A stretch of DNA of 64,000 bases from Channallabes apus (Eukaryota; Chordata; Actinopteri; Siluriformes; Clariidae): the NCBI GenBank assembly GCA_030522415.1, contig CM060121.1:531001-595000 (forward strand). The letters are read 5' to 3'. The notes below the pieces were generated by a model. The model saw only the letters and a list, made by a program, of their open reading frames with translations. It was not told the origin of the DNA and searched no databases. Numbering within the stretch: the first letter of the stretch is position 1; each line of letters begins with the position of its first letter. A program made the position numbers and the translations under genes. Of the stretch, positions 12,405 to 24,259 are shown piece by piece.

Positions 12405-12756
12405 ATGGGCGACACTAACAGGTCTGTACTTTACACTGAGTTACTGAGTGTTTCATTCTATAACTCAGGTGTTTACATTCTTCCTATGCAGATCAGATAA
12501 TAACCAATATTTATAGATAAACACTAAACAGCTGTTACTGTAATGATCATCTCTGTTCTGCACATGTTCACACCATCAGCAGTACATTAGTCCTAATTTA
12601 ATGACCAGACGGATTTTCCTTTATGGTCAACTTTTTATATTTCCACTTACTCAGTCTTAGAGGTGCTAATACTTTTAACATAGGTGTGTTAAGTATCGAT
12701 CTATAGACAATTGTATCTATTCAATGATGAAAACTTCACAGCACTTTTGTTTGTCG

Positions 12757-12793
<37 letters not shown>

Positions 12794-15700
12794 CCAAGAG
12801 CCTAAATGTTAAGGTGTTAATACTTTTGTTGAATTTATGTCTCTTGGTCTGATTGTTTGTATAGATGTTCTGTAAACTCTATGAGCAACGGAAATCGTAG
12901 ATGTTTTTGTTTTAACATAAGTGCTTAATGTAGAACCACAGAACAGATTCTTTAATAAAAAAATAAATAAAAAAAACGCATATCAAAGTATATCAGAGCA
13001 GCATAAGGCGGGGCGTTTGTGTGCATAATTGAGTTATACAAAGATTACAGGATGAGGTGCGGTTCCACTCAGTCTGCTTTCAGGCACCATGTTGTTATCT
13101 TGATTAATTGTAATCGCTTTTATATCATACTGGAGGTGTTGCACAATCTCAGGTGCATTAGAGTTGATTATTGAAACTTATTTTAGTAATGCCTCTTTCA
13201 CCCCTTTTGTTCTGCTGTGTGGTATTGGCGTATCTCAGGTGGTTAAACACTGTGTTAAACACCTCCTTCTTTGTGAGTCGCAATGGACTTTGGAGATAAT
13301 ATTAAAAATTAAGTAATAAACACCATGTGTGTTGCTGTTGTAGTTTATTACTGAGTGATATGGTCATGTGATGAGCTACTCTTACTATTCCTTACAGAAA
13401 ACTTTTATAAATTATTGTTCATGCAAGTTTTTAATCTGTTTTTAAAATCCACACAGACCAATCTCTGACTTTAGAGTTTTAAAAAAGCATAACTATCCAT
13501 ATGTTGTGTGTTTATTTTTATTCCATAATGTTCATGAGATTATTTTTTTTCAATCTATCGATTAATCAACATTTATTTATATAGCACCTTACAGCAACCC
13601 GAATTGAACCAAAGTGCACAGTATTAAATTAAAATGACATTAAAATGCCAATCAAATAGTAATAAAATTTAAAAACAAAACACATCAAATGAATAAATAC
13701 CAAAAGCCATTCCAAATAAATGAGTTTTAAGTTTGCTTTAAACAGAGGCAGGTCTGTAATATTACGTGACTCAGGTGGAATGGTCTTCCAGAGTTTAGGA
13801 CTGGCCACTGCAGAGGAACGATCACCCCACTGCTTGGTCCTGGAACAAGGGACCATTTAAAAAACATTTTAAGCACTTTCTGTAGATTAGCTTTGGGAAT
13901 CTGTACTGATTTAGTGATGTTTTTATCACAGAGAGAAACTGGAGGAGCAGTTGGGCGAGTACATCTTACACACTCTCAAATACACTGCAACTGTGAAGGA
14001 GTTCTGTGACGGAGAATCAAAATGGACTTTACAGAGAGAGACCGAGCTCGATACGATGAGGGACATCAAAGACCGAGCCGATCAAATCACTCTGAAGTTT
14101 GATCATGTTCAGAAGGCAGAGAACAAGGCCAAGGCTCTGGGCGAGTACGTGTGGAACGGCCTGAGCCAGGTTACAGCAGATTCCAGAAGGCAGGAGCTGG
14201 AGAAGGAGCTAGGAGAAGTTCTGAAGAACACTTTAGAAGGCCTGGAGAAACTCCATAACTTCTTGGATGCAGTGGAGAAGCTAGCCATCACCTCATTGTT
14301 TGTCTTTATGGGTGAGAGCTTCATGCCAAAAGGAGTGAGTTCCATGTCCATACGTTCAGTGATCTCTGCAGCCAGAATGGCGACTCCACTCCTCGTCCAC
14401 TTCAAGAGAGATGCAGGAACGTTTTTCCTACCAAACCTCTTCAACGTTGAAGTTCTGGCCTTCCAGCTGGACAAATACATCCGCATCACTCAGCAGATCT
14501 GCGAAAAGATGGAGAAAAAGTATTTGTGTTCTTTCTCTAACAAAGAGTAACAGAATTTAATTATTTTTTACGTTCTTTCACCACATACTGTAGTTTTGAC
14601 AAAAGTCTTTGTTCTCTTTGCAGATCCAGGAGCATTTCATGTAGTGGAGGTGTTCGTGAGTACGTTTCACCCAGTCTGTGTGTCAATATTGAGACCGTCT
14701 CTAGTTCCAAGTGTGTTCTACAGCTGAGGCAATTTGTATAAAGATCCCACATGTTTGTTATTCTAGGTTTTGATGAAAAAACTTTTGATAAAAGCAGATT
14801 TGGCATAAACAATGGACCGAAGCTCGTGCATGAGAACGTTCATTGTTTCAGAGGCCAGTCACTAACAGTGCAAAGTTTTACCTGGTGCCAGTATACTGGA
14901 GTTTGGAGAAGATAGGAGTAATGTAAAGAAAGCAACTGGTTCTATTAGAGAAACTAGATAAAAAAAAATCATATTTATGAATAATTTTACATATTGGGAA
15001 CATATGGAGAAAAGGCAGCTGACTTTACATAGATTTGACATTTATTATATGCTCACAGGAGTCCTTTTTTACTCAACTCATATTTATTTGTATAGCACTT
15101 TAACAAACGAATGTCCCAAAGTACTTCACATAAAAAATATTAATAATAACAGTAATCTAATAAAATAAAAATAAATACAAGATAATAATAAAAATAAATA
15201 AAACATTTTATAAAATAATAAAAGAGGAACATAATTAAAATCACATCACACGCATATCAAGCAATATATAAAATCAACATCTCATGTTGGTTTAAATGCC
15301 AGAGAAAACATGTGAGTTTTAAGACTGGACTTAAACACCCTCAAAGATGTGGCCTCACGAATGGTCAATGGTAGGTCATTCCATAATTTGGGAGCCGCCA
15401 CAGAGAACGCCCGATCACCCCTGAGCTTGCATTTGGTCTTGGGTACCATCAGCAAATGTTTATCTGATGATCTGAGAGACCGGGGTGGGGCATAGGGCTG
15501 GAGCAGATCAGAGAGGTAGGGAGGGGCAAGGCCATGTAAACATTTGAACGTGACCAAGAGAATTTTAAAATTTATTTGGTACTGTACCGGGAGCCAATGA
15601 AGAGAAGGCAGAACTGGAGAGATATGTTCTCTTTTACGCGTGGACGTTAATAGTCGAGCAGCTGAGTTTTGGATCAGCTGTAGCTGATTGTAATACTGCC

Positions 15701-18700
15701 TGAGAAACTCCAAAATACAGAGCATTGCAGTAATCAATGCGAGTGGTGATGAAAGCATGGATGGCTATTTCGAACAGCCTAAAGGACAAAACAGGTTTAA
15801 GTTTTGCCAATTGCCTTAACTGAAAGAAACTGGACCGAACCACAGCACTAATCTGTTTGTCAAATTTAAGGCCATGATCAAAAATAACCCCTAAATTCGA
15901 CGCGGTAGGTTTAACGTACTGCCCCAAATCTCCTAAATCCAGAGGTGGAACTTTACCCCTGGCACGAGGACCGAATACCAAAACCTCTGTCTTTTTACCA
16001 TTAAAATGTAAAAAATTTTGGGATAACCATGCTTTTATATCATCTAGACATGTTAACAGCGCCTTGACAGAGTAGCCTTCCTTCTGTTTTGCATAGCAAT
16101 GAAAGGAGATGCCATGATTTCTCAGAATACAGCCGAGCGGCAACAAATACAACAAGAAAAGAAGGGGTCCAAGGATAGACCCCTGTGGAACCCCATATGT
16201 AAGAGGAGCCGATGATGATTCAAGATCTCCAAGGCTAACAGAAAAAGTTCTATCAATAAGATGGGACCTAAACCAGTCTAGAACTGTCCCCCTAATTCCC
16301 ACCCAGTGTTCTAAGCGTGACAGAAGAATGTCATGGTCTACTGTATCAAAGGCAGCTGTTAAATCAAGCAGCAGAAGCATCACAGAGTCACCAGAATCAG
16401 TAATACGATAAATGTCATTTAAGACTCTTAACAGAGCTGTTTCAGTACTGTGAAGAGGCTGGAAACAGACTGAAAACCTCAAGCATTCCAGGCTCACCAA
16501 GATAACTTATTAGCTGTGTATAAACTACCTTCTCCAGAATCATAGACAGAAATGGTAGCTTAGAGATTGGTCTGTAATTAGACCACACAGACGGATCAAG
16601 ATTAGGTTTTTTTTAACAAAGGCTGCACAATTGCATGTTTAAAATGTATGGGTACCACCCCAGATCCCAAGCTGCTATTTATAATATTTAAAACTTTAGG
16701 ACCTAGAATGGGAGCCAACTCTTTAAAGAGATGTGGAGGAATGGGATCAGCAGGAGATCCTGCAGGCTTCATAATATTAATAATCTCTAACAGAAAGGAA
16801 AGAGAGATGGGCTCAAACTGGTTAAAAACAGCAGAGCTAGAGACAGAAATGGAAATAGATGGGTTACATGCAGGAGATGTGATAAGAGCCCATGTAGAAG
16901 AAACCTTATCAATAAAAAACTGGAGAAAGTTTTCACACACCTTATATGAGCTTTCGAAACTGGCAATTTGGGGGCCATTAAGAATTGCATTAAAAGACTG
17001 AAATAAGACGCGAGGCTTATGACAGTTTACTAAAATTAAGTCAGAGTAATGTTTGGTTTTTGCCGCTTTAACAGTTTTCTGATAAAGACGCCAACTATCT
17101 CTCAATGAAATAAAAGACACTTGTAATTTGTCCTTTTTCCATTTGCGTTCCACTTTTCGACACTCACGTCTGACAGCACGAGTCTCGTCGTTTAACCAGG
17201 GTTCGGATTTAACTTTCGGGCGCCTGATTTTTAATGGAGCCACAGAGTCCAAGGCAGCCTTACAGGTGCAATGGAACCAGGATGCTAGTGTCTCAGTGTT
17301 GAAGCCAGCAACAGAAGTGTACTCCGAGATGTCATCATCACAACTCCGGTTAAATGCATCAGAGAACTGAGCAGCGGTGGAGGAGTTAAACACGCGACAG
17401 CGCCGTGCACGCCCACAGGGTTTAACATCATTATTTGGTAGAACAGAGTTAAACAACACAGGCATGTGATCAGAAAATACTGCATCACAGACTTCAATGT
17501 TAGAAATAGATAATCCATGAGATAAAACAAGATCAAGGGTGTGCCCCTGCTCCTGTGTGGGGCCCCGACACTGACTGCACAAAACCAAACCAATCAATTA
17601 AACTTAAAAAATCTTTTGGCCAGCAGATTCTCAGGGCAACAGACATGAACATTAAAATCACCCACAATAAGGACACGATCATATGTCGGCATCATTTCAG
17701 CACAAAAGTCTGACAAGTCAATTAGAAAGTCGTTATTATACTTAGGTGGACGATAAATCACTCCACACAGCACTGTGTGCGAGCGGCCAAGATCAAACAA
17801 GTTCAGCTCAAAGCTGGAAAAAGTCAGTAACGACAGCTGCTTAAAATAGAAGTTCTCCTTATAGACCACCGCGATTCCTCCTCCTCGACCCGATGTTCTC
17901 GGGGAGTTTAGATAGGCATATCCATAAACTGTAGTATGGAGTCTGAAATCAGAAATATAATCTTCTGTTTAAAAGCTGCAACACTGACATTAATCAACAC
18001 GATTAAGGAGCCCTGATTACAGCACAGTAGGTCATTTCCCACTTTAACCAGTGCTTATTCAGTATTGTAATGAGACTTACATCCTGACAAAGAATGTGAA
18101 CAAGTGTGTTTTCTTGGCAAATTTAATCATCACTGCTGAGTTACAACCTTTTCTGTGATCTTAAATTGGTCTGATGTTGGTCTGTAGTTTGTCTGTTTTC
18201 AAAAACACACAAGTTTGGGTGACAAATTGCTAAAATTTTCTTAGTGCAGTTTTAAACAGTTTTGGTCAAAAATGAAATACAGGAAGACACGATAAGGCAT
18301 TTGGTAAAATGATTAATATCCTCTAAGAGCAGGTGATACCTGTTTACACAGAGAAATCATGTTTCCTGTTGCTGTAGATGTTTTACATTTGACAACCTTT
18401 ATTATGTTACAGATGGAAAACTGGAAAATCTTCACTAAAGTTTAATTTGAACATGAGTGAGGAGTCTGTGCAGAAACTCTATGACCATTTAGTCCAGCTC
18501 ATCACAATCAGGTAAATGTATTCTGTCTGTCTAATCAGTTTGAATATTGTTTTTGAAGTTTAATTAAACTTTAATTTAATTAATATTTGAAGTGAACAAG
18601 TTTCCATCCATGCTTCAAATATATATATTTTTTCTTTTTTTACAGGATGGACAAATCATTCGCGGTGAATTTCCTATTTGATGTGAAGGCACAAGACTTC

Positions 18701-19567
18701 ATCTTTATATTCAGTGAGTGCCAGTGCAGGATGTTTCAGTTCTTGTCGGATTTAGAGGAAGCTGCAGTTCAGTTGGACAGGATGAAGAAGGGCTCCAACA
18801 TCTCCACTGTGGCTGGAAGTTCAGTCGGTATTGCAGGAGGTGTTTTATCCATCGTTGGTTTAGCTCTCGCTCCTGTCACTGCAGGTGTATCTCTGGCCCT
18901 CACACTCACAGGTGTTGGTCTTGGAGTCACCAGTGGGGTTAACGGCATTGTCACAGGCATCACAGAAATGGCAGTCAACAGTCATCATGGCAAAAACGCC
19001 AACAACATCTTCATCAGTTTTATGGAAGATGTGCAGAAGATCCTGGATTGTATGGAAGATGTGGCCAAAAGGGAGTGTCTTTTACCAGGGGCTGATGGGG
19101 CAACTAAAGGCCTTGAAGCTGGGAAACTGTTTGGGAATGGTATTGATGCTTTTGAGGATGGGGCTTTGGGTAAACCGCCTCTCGGGGCTGAGGAAATGGT
19201 TGCAGCTGCAGTTAATGTAGGACTTCAGGAAGCTAAAGCAGTCCGGAACATTCCCCAACTCGCTGCAGATCTTCCTGACATTGGGCAATTGGCTAAAGGA
19301 GCTCCTGTGGCCCTTTCCCAGTCAGCCAGGGCTGGGCTCATCGGCTTAAATGCACTCTTTATTGGCCTGGATGTACTGTTTATCTGTAAGGACAGTATCA
19401 GTCTATCTAAAGGGAGCAAAAATGAATTGGCTCAACTCATCCGCTCCAGGTCAGCTCTGTGGCGCTCCGAGGTGGAGGCGTGGGAGGAGATCCATAACCG
19501 TCTGTTTGAAGGGATCTCAGGGTTTTACAAAAATCGGGAAATTCTGGAGCAGCCCTTCCGTCCTTAA
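12405..19567 (+). CDS. Apolipoprotein L-like protein, four coding exons
   Basis: Exons 12405-12421, 13932-14519, 18413-18511 and 18646-19567 have GT/AG borders with compatible phases. They join to 1626 nt, 541 residues plus stop. Exon 1 encodes MGDTN. Exon 2 (residues about 6-201) is a charged, probably helical domain rich in coiled-coil-like heptads (for example KALGEYVWNGL, RRQELEKELGEVL). Exon 3 supplies a linker containing MSEESVQKLYDHLVQL. Exon 4 is the APOL domain: EEAAVQLDRMKKGSN, then a long Gly/Ala/Val-rich hydrophobic hairpin from SSVGIAGGVLSIVGLAL through GVTSGVNGIVTGITE, and a C-terminal hydrophobic helix (GLNALFIGLDVLFI) followed by a charged amphipathic end. Mammalian APOLs insert in membranes and are linked to innate defence and lipid binding; the same role here is inference. 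The donor after exon 2 (GTATTTG) is weak, and an unspliced reading would stop at 14550. Confidence 0.82.
12761..12791. repeat. (GT)n microsatellite in APOL intron 1
   Basis: About 15 GT units in the first intron of the APOL-like gene. Confidence 0.9.
13560..13860 (-). mobile_element. LINE 3' end fragment in APOL intron 1
   Basis: On the - strand a short frame encodes DRSSAVASPKLWKTIPPESR, the conserved C-terminus of L2-like ORF2, followed by a 3' end with TATATAAATAAATG at about 13581-13568. Only the terminal 300 bp is present, as usual for 5'-truncated LINE insertions. Confidence 0.7.
15073..17960 (-). mobile_element. L2-like LINE in antisense in APOL intron, inactivated
   Basis: Endonuclease motifs on the - strand start at about 17910 (RGGGI-like, then [21 protein letters not shown] near 17670). 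They continue with GHTLDLVLSHGLS and the WLNDETRAVRR linker. The reverse transcriptase follows at 16620-15750 with LLLLDLTAAFDTVDHDIL and YGVPQGSILGPLL. The C-terminus includes [24 protein letters not shown] and FSVAAPKLWNDLP, ending at 15282. The 3' tail lies at about 15080. Frameshifts occur at about 17595, 16560 and 15700, and the catalytic box reads YAKQ instead of YADD near 16100. The 5' end is truncated. It lies wholly inside the third APOL intron, opposite to the gene. Confidence 0.85.
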
Positions 19568-21072
19568 CATCAACCTGAACCTAAGAACAGAATGGATGAA
19601 ATGTTTAACTCCTGATTTGATTCTGGGGTGGAGCTGAGTTTCTGATGTCACTACATATACATTACATTTTTGGATCATGTTTCTCATTTGTTTATTAACA
19701 CATGTTTATTAAATATCTGTTATTTAATCAATTATGAATTTTAATTAATGCTTTGTTGGTTGAAATAATTGACTTGATGGGACAGTTTTTGAATCAGAAT
19801 CGGTTTACACTTTTAAAATCATTTACTTCACCTACAAATGTTAAGATTTATTATTTAAATTTATTATTTTCTTAAAAATATACCACAGATTCTGCAGGAA
19901 ATAAAAAACACTTTCATCTTTCATAAATAACTGAGAGCAATGCTGCCACCTTCTGGACAAGAGTGTGAAGCAGAAGATTATCAGGATCAAAGGATAGAGA
20001 CATGACATTTAAACAAACAACAAAAATGTTACTTTGACACCTGATCACTTTTAGTAGATGTAAATACTTCAAAACCTGCAGCTGCTTTGGGTGCATCAAT
20101 GACCAAAATCTAATCAAATCAGCTGATTTTCTGTGATTGACAACTTTAGTTGTCATGTTCAGATTTCATTTTATTAAACATGTAAAACTGGAATTTAGAA
20201 TAATTGAATGAACGTTGATATTGAAATATTTATGCTGATGTTGGTTAATGATTTAAAAGTCTTGAAATTCTGTATTTCCAAAAATTAAAGGCTTTTTACA
20301 TCTCTTTTATTTCTGTGCAAATTATCCTTTATATTTGTAAGAACTGTGAGATATAAAGTTTATGAACAATGCTAAGTGATTACACAAAAACAATGTATAT
20401 TTATATGTAGAACAGAAAGAATGAGCTGCTGCACATCTCCGTCTTCTCCTGTTTCTTCTACTGAGTCTTACAGAGCTGATTAAAACATGTCCTGTCTTGC
20501 ACCACCACTGATGGCTCCTGAGGTTCTGTACCTGCAGATTAAACATAGTCACTTCAGATTATGCAAGATGCAGCTCCGCTAATGCTCTTTGTACTGTATG
20601 TAAAACTAAAAGTGTTTGTGATTCCTGGTTCAGTGGCTGAGAAAAGAGTGAAGGTTCATCACACAACCGCTTCATGAGCTCTGTGTAATTAAGGACAGTA
20701 TGCGAGTGACCTGGTAAAGATCCTGGTACGTAATGCAGGCCATGCTCAGTTACAGCAACCTTACAGCAAAACATGGTGGTGGTAGCATCGTGTCCTGGGA
20801 ACGCTTTATTTCTCAGGAACTGTTAATGACTTCTTGTCATTGTCATTTACACAAAATTATGGTCGACAAAAAAAAAAAAACAATGTAGCTAATCCGAAGT
20901 AACTGGAGCAAACCTGCCAAAAAGAACAGGAAACAATTCCGGGCACTATGCAGAACTGAGGATCTTTCAAAAAAATGCATCTAGAAAAGAGGTTTATATG
21001 TTTATTATCATTATTACCGATGATGACATCTTATTAATAGAACACAATAGTTTAATTTTTTAAATTAAATTA
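19568..21072. other. Spacer between APOL-like and GIMAP genes
   Basis: AT-rich with no supported gene. At about 20764-20810 a short stretch (AAACATGGTGGTGGTAGCAT) resembles a piece of a Tc1-type transposase coding region (KHGGGSI); it is too short for a firm call. An A run lies at about 20869-20880. A CTCF-like motif is at 19941-19956. Confidence 0.45.
19941..19956 (-). promoter_or_regulatory. CTCF-like motif downstream of APOL-like gene
   Basis: The - strand reads CCAGAAGGTGGCAGCA, a good match to the CTCF core CCA-S-N-AG-R-K-GGC. It lies about 375 bp past the APOL-like stop codon. Sequence match only. Confidence 0.4.
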
Positions 21073-21395
21073 GTCTGGGTTCGATTCCCCGGATTCCCGT
21101 CTCTGTGTGCATGGAGTTTGCATGTTCTCCCCGTGCTTGGTGGGTTTCCTCCGGGTTCTCCGGTTTCCTCCCACAGTCCAAAGATATGCAGGTTAGGCTA
21201 ATTGGCGTTCCTAAATTGCCCGTAGTGTGTGATTGGGTGTGTGAGTGTGTGTGTGTGTGTGTGCCCTGCGATGGATTGGCACCCTGTCCAGGGTGTACCC
21301 CGCCTAGTGCCCGAAGTCTCCTGGGATAGGCTCCAGGTCCCCGCGACCCTGAACACAGGATTAAGCGGTATAGAAGATGAATGAATCAATAAATT
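21073..21395 (+). mobile_element. V-SINE-like element, 5' truncated
   Basis: It begins at a perfect RNA polymerase III B-box word GGTTCGATTCC (21078-21088). The conserved SINE core follows (GGGTTTCCTCCGGGTTCTCC, then CCTCCCACAGTCCAAAGA), a (TG)n run, and a tail with GATAGGCTCCAGG and AAGCGGTATAGAAGATGAAT. The A box is missing. A fuller copy is at 42540-42896. Confidence 0.8.
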
Positions 21396-22112
21396 AAATT
21401 AAGGAATCCTTAGTATAACTTAGATTAGTAATGTGTAAAAAAAAAACAGTATATCTTGCAATTTAAGCTAATAATTTATTTACGAGTTATACACATTTCA
21501 ATAGTATATGTTTTATAATATTATCAGTTTTTGTTTTAATAAATATTCAGTATTTAGTTTCTGCAGTGTAATATTTCCACACCCTGTACACTTTACTGAG
21601 AGTAGGGTGCACTTTGTAAAGTACACTTCAGAATGGAACACAGCCCTGGTTCAACTCTTTTAATGAACTAACCTGTTAATTAAGCAGCAATTAAAGGATT
21701 AATTCAACTAATCCTGTGCATTTTAATTCCAAATACTTTCAATCACTTTGGCTTCAATTACTTTTTTGGTGCCGATTCTGACGATTTCAGAAATATTTCT
21801 ATCTGATATCTTTTTTTCCAGATTTTGTTACAATTCTAAACAACTTGGTAAATAATTTGCTCCTATAGCACAGGAAGACGTGTTGTCTGCCAGTGTGTGT
21901 CAGTAAATCAAAAATGTATTAAAAAATTTATTTTGGAGTGAGTGTGGCTATACACGAATTGCCACAACATAGAAATATGTAACTTAATAGACTTTATATC
22001 TCTAATTTTAACATTTCGACAACATAGTTTTTTGTAACTGCCTTAAAAGCGGTTGAAAATAAAATGATGTGTAATTATTTTGTGATTAGTATCAAAAAGC
22101 TTTTCTACTCAC
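21396..22112. other. AT-rich spacer; possible site of a downstream GIMAP exon
   Basis: No gene recognised. Because the GIMAP exon at 22113 ends in a splice donor, a short 3' exon on the - strand should lie below 22113, but I could not identify it. Confidence 0.4.
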
Positions 22113-22818
22113 TATTTCTTTCCTTGTGAAAGTTTCCCGTCCTCGCCTCCATCTGAAATGTTTGTAGCTTCTCTTCATCTCTGCTCTCCTCCTTCTCCTC
22201 CTTCTCTCTGTGCCACTTGAGCACTTGGTCACTGAGGAGCATCGATTCTCCATCAGCAAACACCATCTCCTGGATCTTAGTCAGAAGTTCACCAACCTGG
22301 TCTTCTTCATTCCTTGGTCTCCCGTGGAGTGCATGGTACCACCCACCACACTTCTCCACCAGCTTTTGTAGCTCGCTGTTCACCTCCACCTCATCCTGCA
22401 GGGTGGAGTCACGGAGGCGCTTGATGTCCATCACAGTGAACAGGACCAGTGTGTGTCTCCAGGCTCGTGGCCCAAACAGATTGACATGTTCCTCCACCAC
22501 ATGGCGGTCCCTTGCAGTGAAGGAGAACGACAGAGGAACCACCAGCAATAGAGCGTGAGCACCTGGGTGGCACAGGGTCATACCTGAGATCATCTCCTTC
22601 TTCACAGCAGATGGGGAAGCTGAGGAACCGATCGTGTTAAACCAGTCCCAGCCTGGTGTGTCCACCACCACTATATGTCTTCCCTTCACCGCACCTTCTC
22701 GACGCATGCTTTTCCTGGTCTTTACCCCGACCTGGTCGAAGGCCATGGTGCCCAGGATGGCGTTTCCTGCTGCACTCTTCCCAGACTCTTTCTGACCAAT
22801 CAGGACCAGGTTTAAGGT
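22113..22818 (-). CDS. GIMAP/AIG1-type GTPase, central exon
   Basis: Read on the - strand the exon opens after a pyrimidine-rich acceptor (CCTGCCTCCTCTCCAG) with TLNLVLIGQKESGKSAAGN, the G1/P-loop of AIG1 GTPases. It continues with VVVDTPGWDW (G3), a LCHPGAHALLLVVPL conserved box, RHVVEEHVNLFGPRAWRHTLVLFTVMD at the G4 region, and a charged EKEEKEESRDEEK tail. It ends at a consensus donor A|GTGAGT at 22113-22107; if unspliced, the frame stops at 22105. GIMAPs are membrane-associated GTPases expressed in immune cells. The first exon (start codon) and last exon were not found, so the gene is partial here. The G4 segment (FTVMD) lacks the usual R-x-D-D-L wording. Confidence 0.8.
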
Positions 22819-23737
22819 CTGGAGAGGAGGCAGGGACTGAGAATGGACACCTGCCTCAAAGTAGGAAAAGAACCACAGCAGTTTGAAAAAACTTGTTATA
22901 AAACTACACGTTTTTATTATTTATTTATTTTTTAAACTCAGCTGAGGTTTAATATTCAGTAGAAACACATTTATATAAAACAAAATTAAATTAAATTAAA
23001 TTAAATAAAATAACAAAACAAACTATCCAAAATACAAAGCAGTCAGGAGTGCCTGGAGCCAACCAGGATGGTGTACAAACAAACAAACAAACAAACAAAT
23101 TCATTCATTTTACCAAAATCATCTCTCAAAAAGGAGCCAGTCATTGCCGCTGGTTTGTAACCATGCAAACTATATGTATAAAGTATATTGATAAAGTAGC
23201 ACAGACTGACATACAGTAAGTATAGACTGAAATCGACACAGCACTACTTCACTCCTGTCCTTCCCAGGTGGGCTGGAGCTTATAGTCACCGTATAATGAG
23301 TGACACCTCTAAAGCTTAAGTTTAGATTCGAAAATCTATGCACTTTTGTGTCACTGTTATTTGAAATATAATACGTCTCTATTTCAAAGGTATTAAGTAA
23401 AAAAAAAAGTTTTTACCAAAAAATGTAGAAGTAAATGTAGAAGTATCACATAAAGAAAGCACTTTGATCTGTTTAATAATAAATATAATAACCTTGTAGA
23501 TTCCGTCTGTGTCACATGATTTTGCATAAATGTGTTTCTACTGAAAATTAAACATCAGCTGAGTATCCTGGAATGGTAAATTACATTTTTAATTTACTGA
23601 AATTTGTATTAAAACACTAATTTACAAAGTTCACTATAAATAAAACATTCATTACACACATCATGGTGTTGGATGCTGTTGGATGTGAGTCTATTAATGG
23701 TTTTCAGGTTTAGTGTAATTATGCTAATAGTTTACAC
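22819..23737. other. Spacer upstream of GIMAP exon
   Basis: AT-rich. Simple repeats include (TTAAA)n-like units at about 22985-23010 and (ACAA)n at about 23077-23099. A GIMAP first exon may be here but could not be placed. Confidence 0.4.
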
Positions 23738-24018
23738 CAGTGGTTCTCAAAGTGTGGGGCGCCCACTAGTGGGGAATACAGACATGACAGGTGGGGCGCA
23801 ATGAACCGGAGGAAATTAGTGGAAAATAACAGGAAAGTACCTATTCTAATTCATGCTTTTCTTTATTGATAATGAAGAGCGTACGCTCAAAACTAAACAA
23901 TCACACACAAATAAATGGATCATTAATACAATTAAATTTAAAATAACATCAGTTGGGGGCCGGGAGAAAAAGTGGAACCATAGTGGAACAATAACGGTTT
24001 AACGTCGGACCAACTTGA
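23738..24018 (+). mobile_element. hAT element left end
   Basis: It begins CAGTGGTTCTCAAAGTGTGGGGCGC, a TIR style characteristic of Charlie-like hAT transposons. Downstream at 24782-25054 lies an hAT transposase N-terminus of the ZBED5/SCAND3 style that could belong to the same element, with another hAT fragment lying between them. The right end was not found. Confidence 0.5.
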
Positions 24019-24259
24019 GCAGCGCTGCTCGAATCACAAACCTGCGCGAGCCACTGGGCAGAGCTGCGCGACGCTGACAGAAATAAACCGCGCGGACCAT
24101 CAAAATACATTTTACCCCGCTGGGATGCGCACGTACAATCCAGGCATGGCAAGGCGGAAACAATATTAAACAGTCCTGACATTTTAAATTAATTGTTTAA
24201 AAAAAAAAAAAAAAAAAAAAACAGTGGGTAGCGCAGGTTTGTGATTCGAGCAGCGCTGC
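24019..24259. repeat. Inverted repeat with 38-bp arms
   Basis: The arms are 24019-24056 and 24222-24259. The second arm's reverse complement matches the first at 36 of 38 positions, including CTCGAATCACAAACCTGCGC. The 165-bp spacer holds a 24-base A run at about 24198-24221. Each arm ends in CACTG or CAGTG facing the spacer, which resembles two hAT TIRs placed back to back. Confidence 0.8.

Noticed and set aside
20559..20774. 71-codon - strand frame as a GIMAP downstream exon
   Set aside because: No GIMAP similarity and no acceptor in the right phase was evident.
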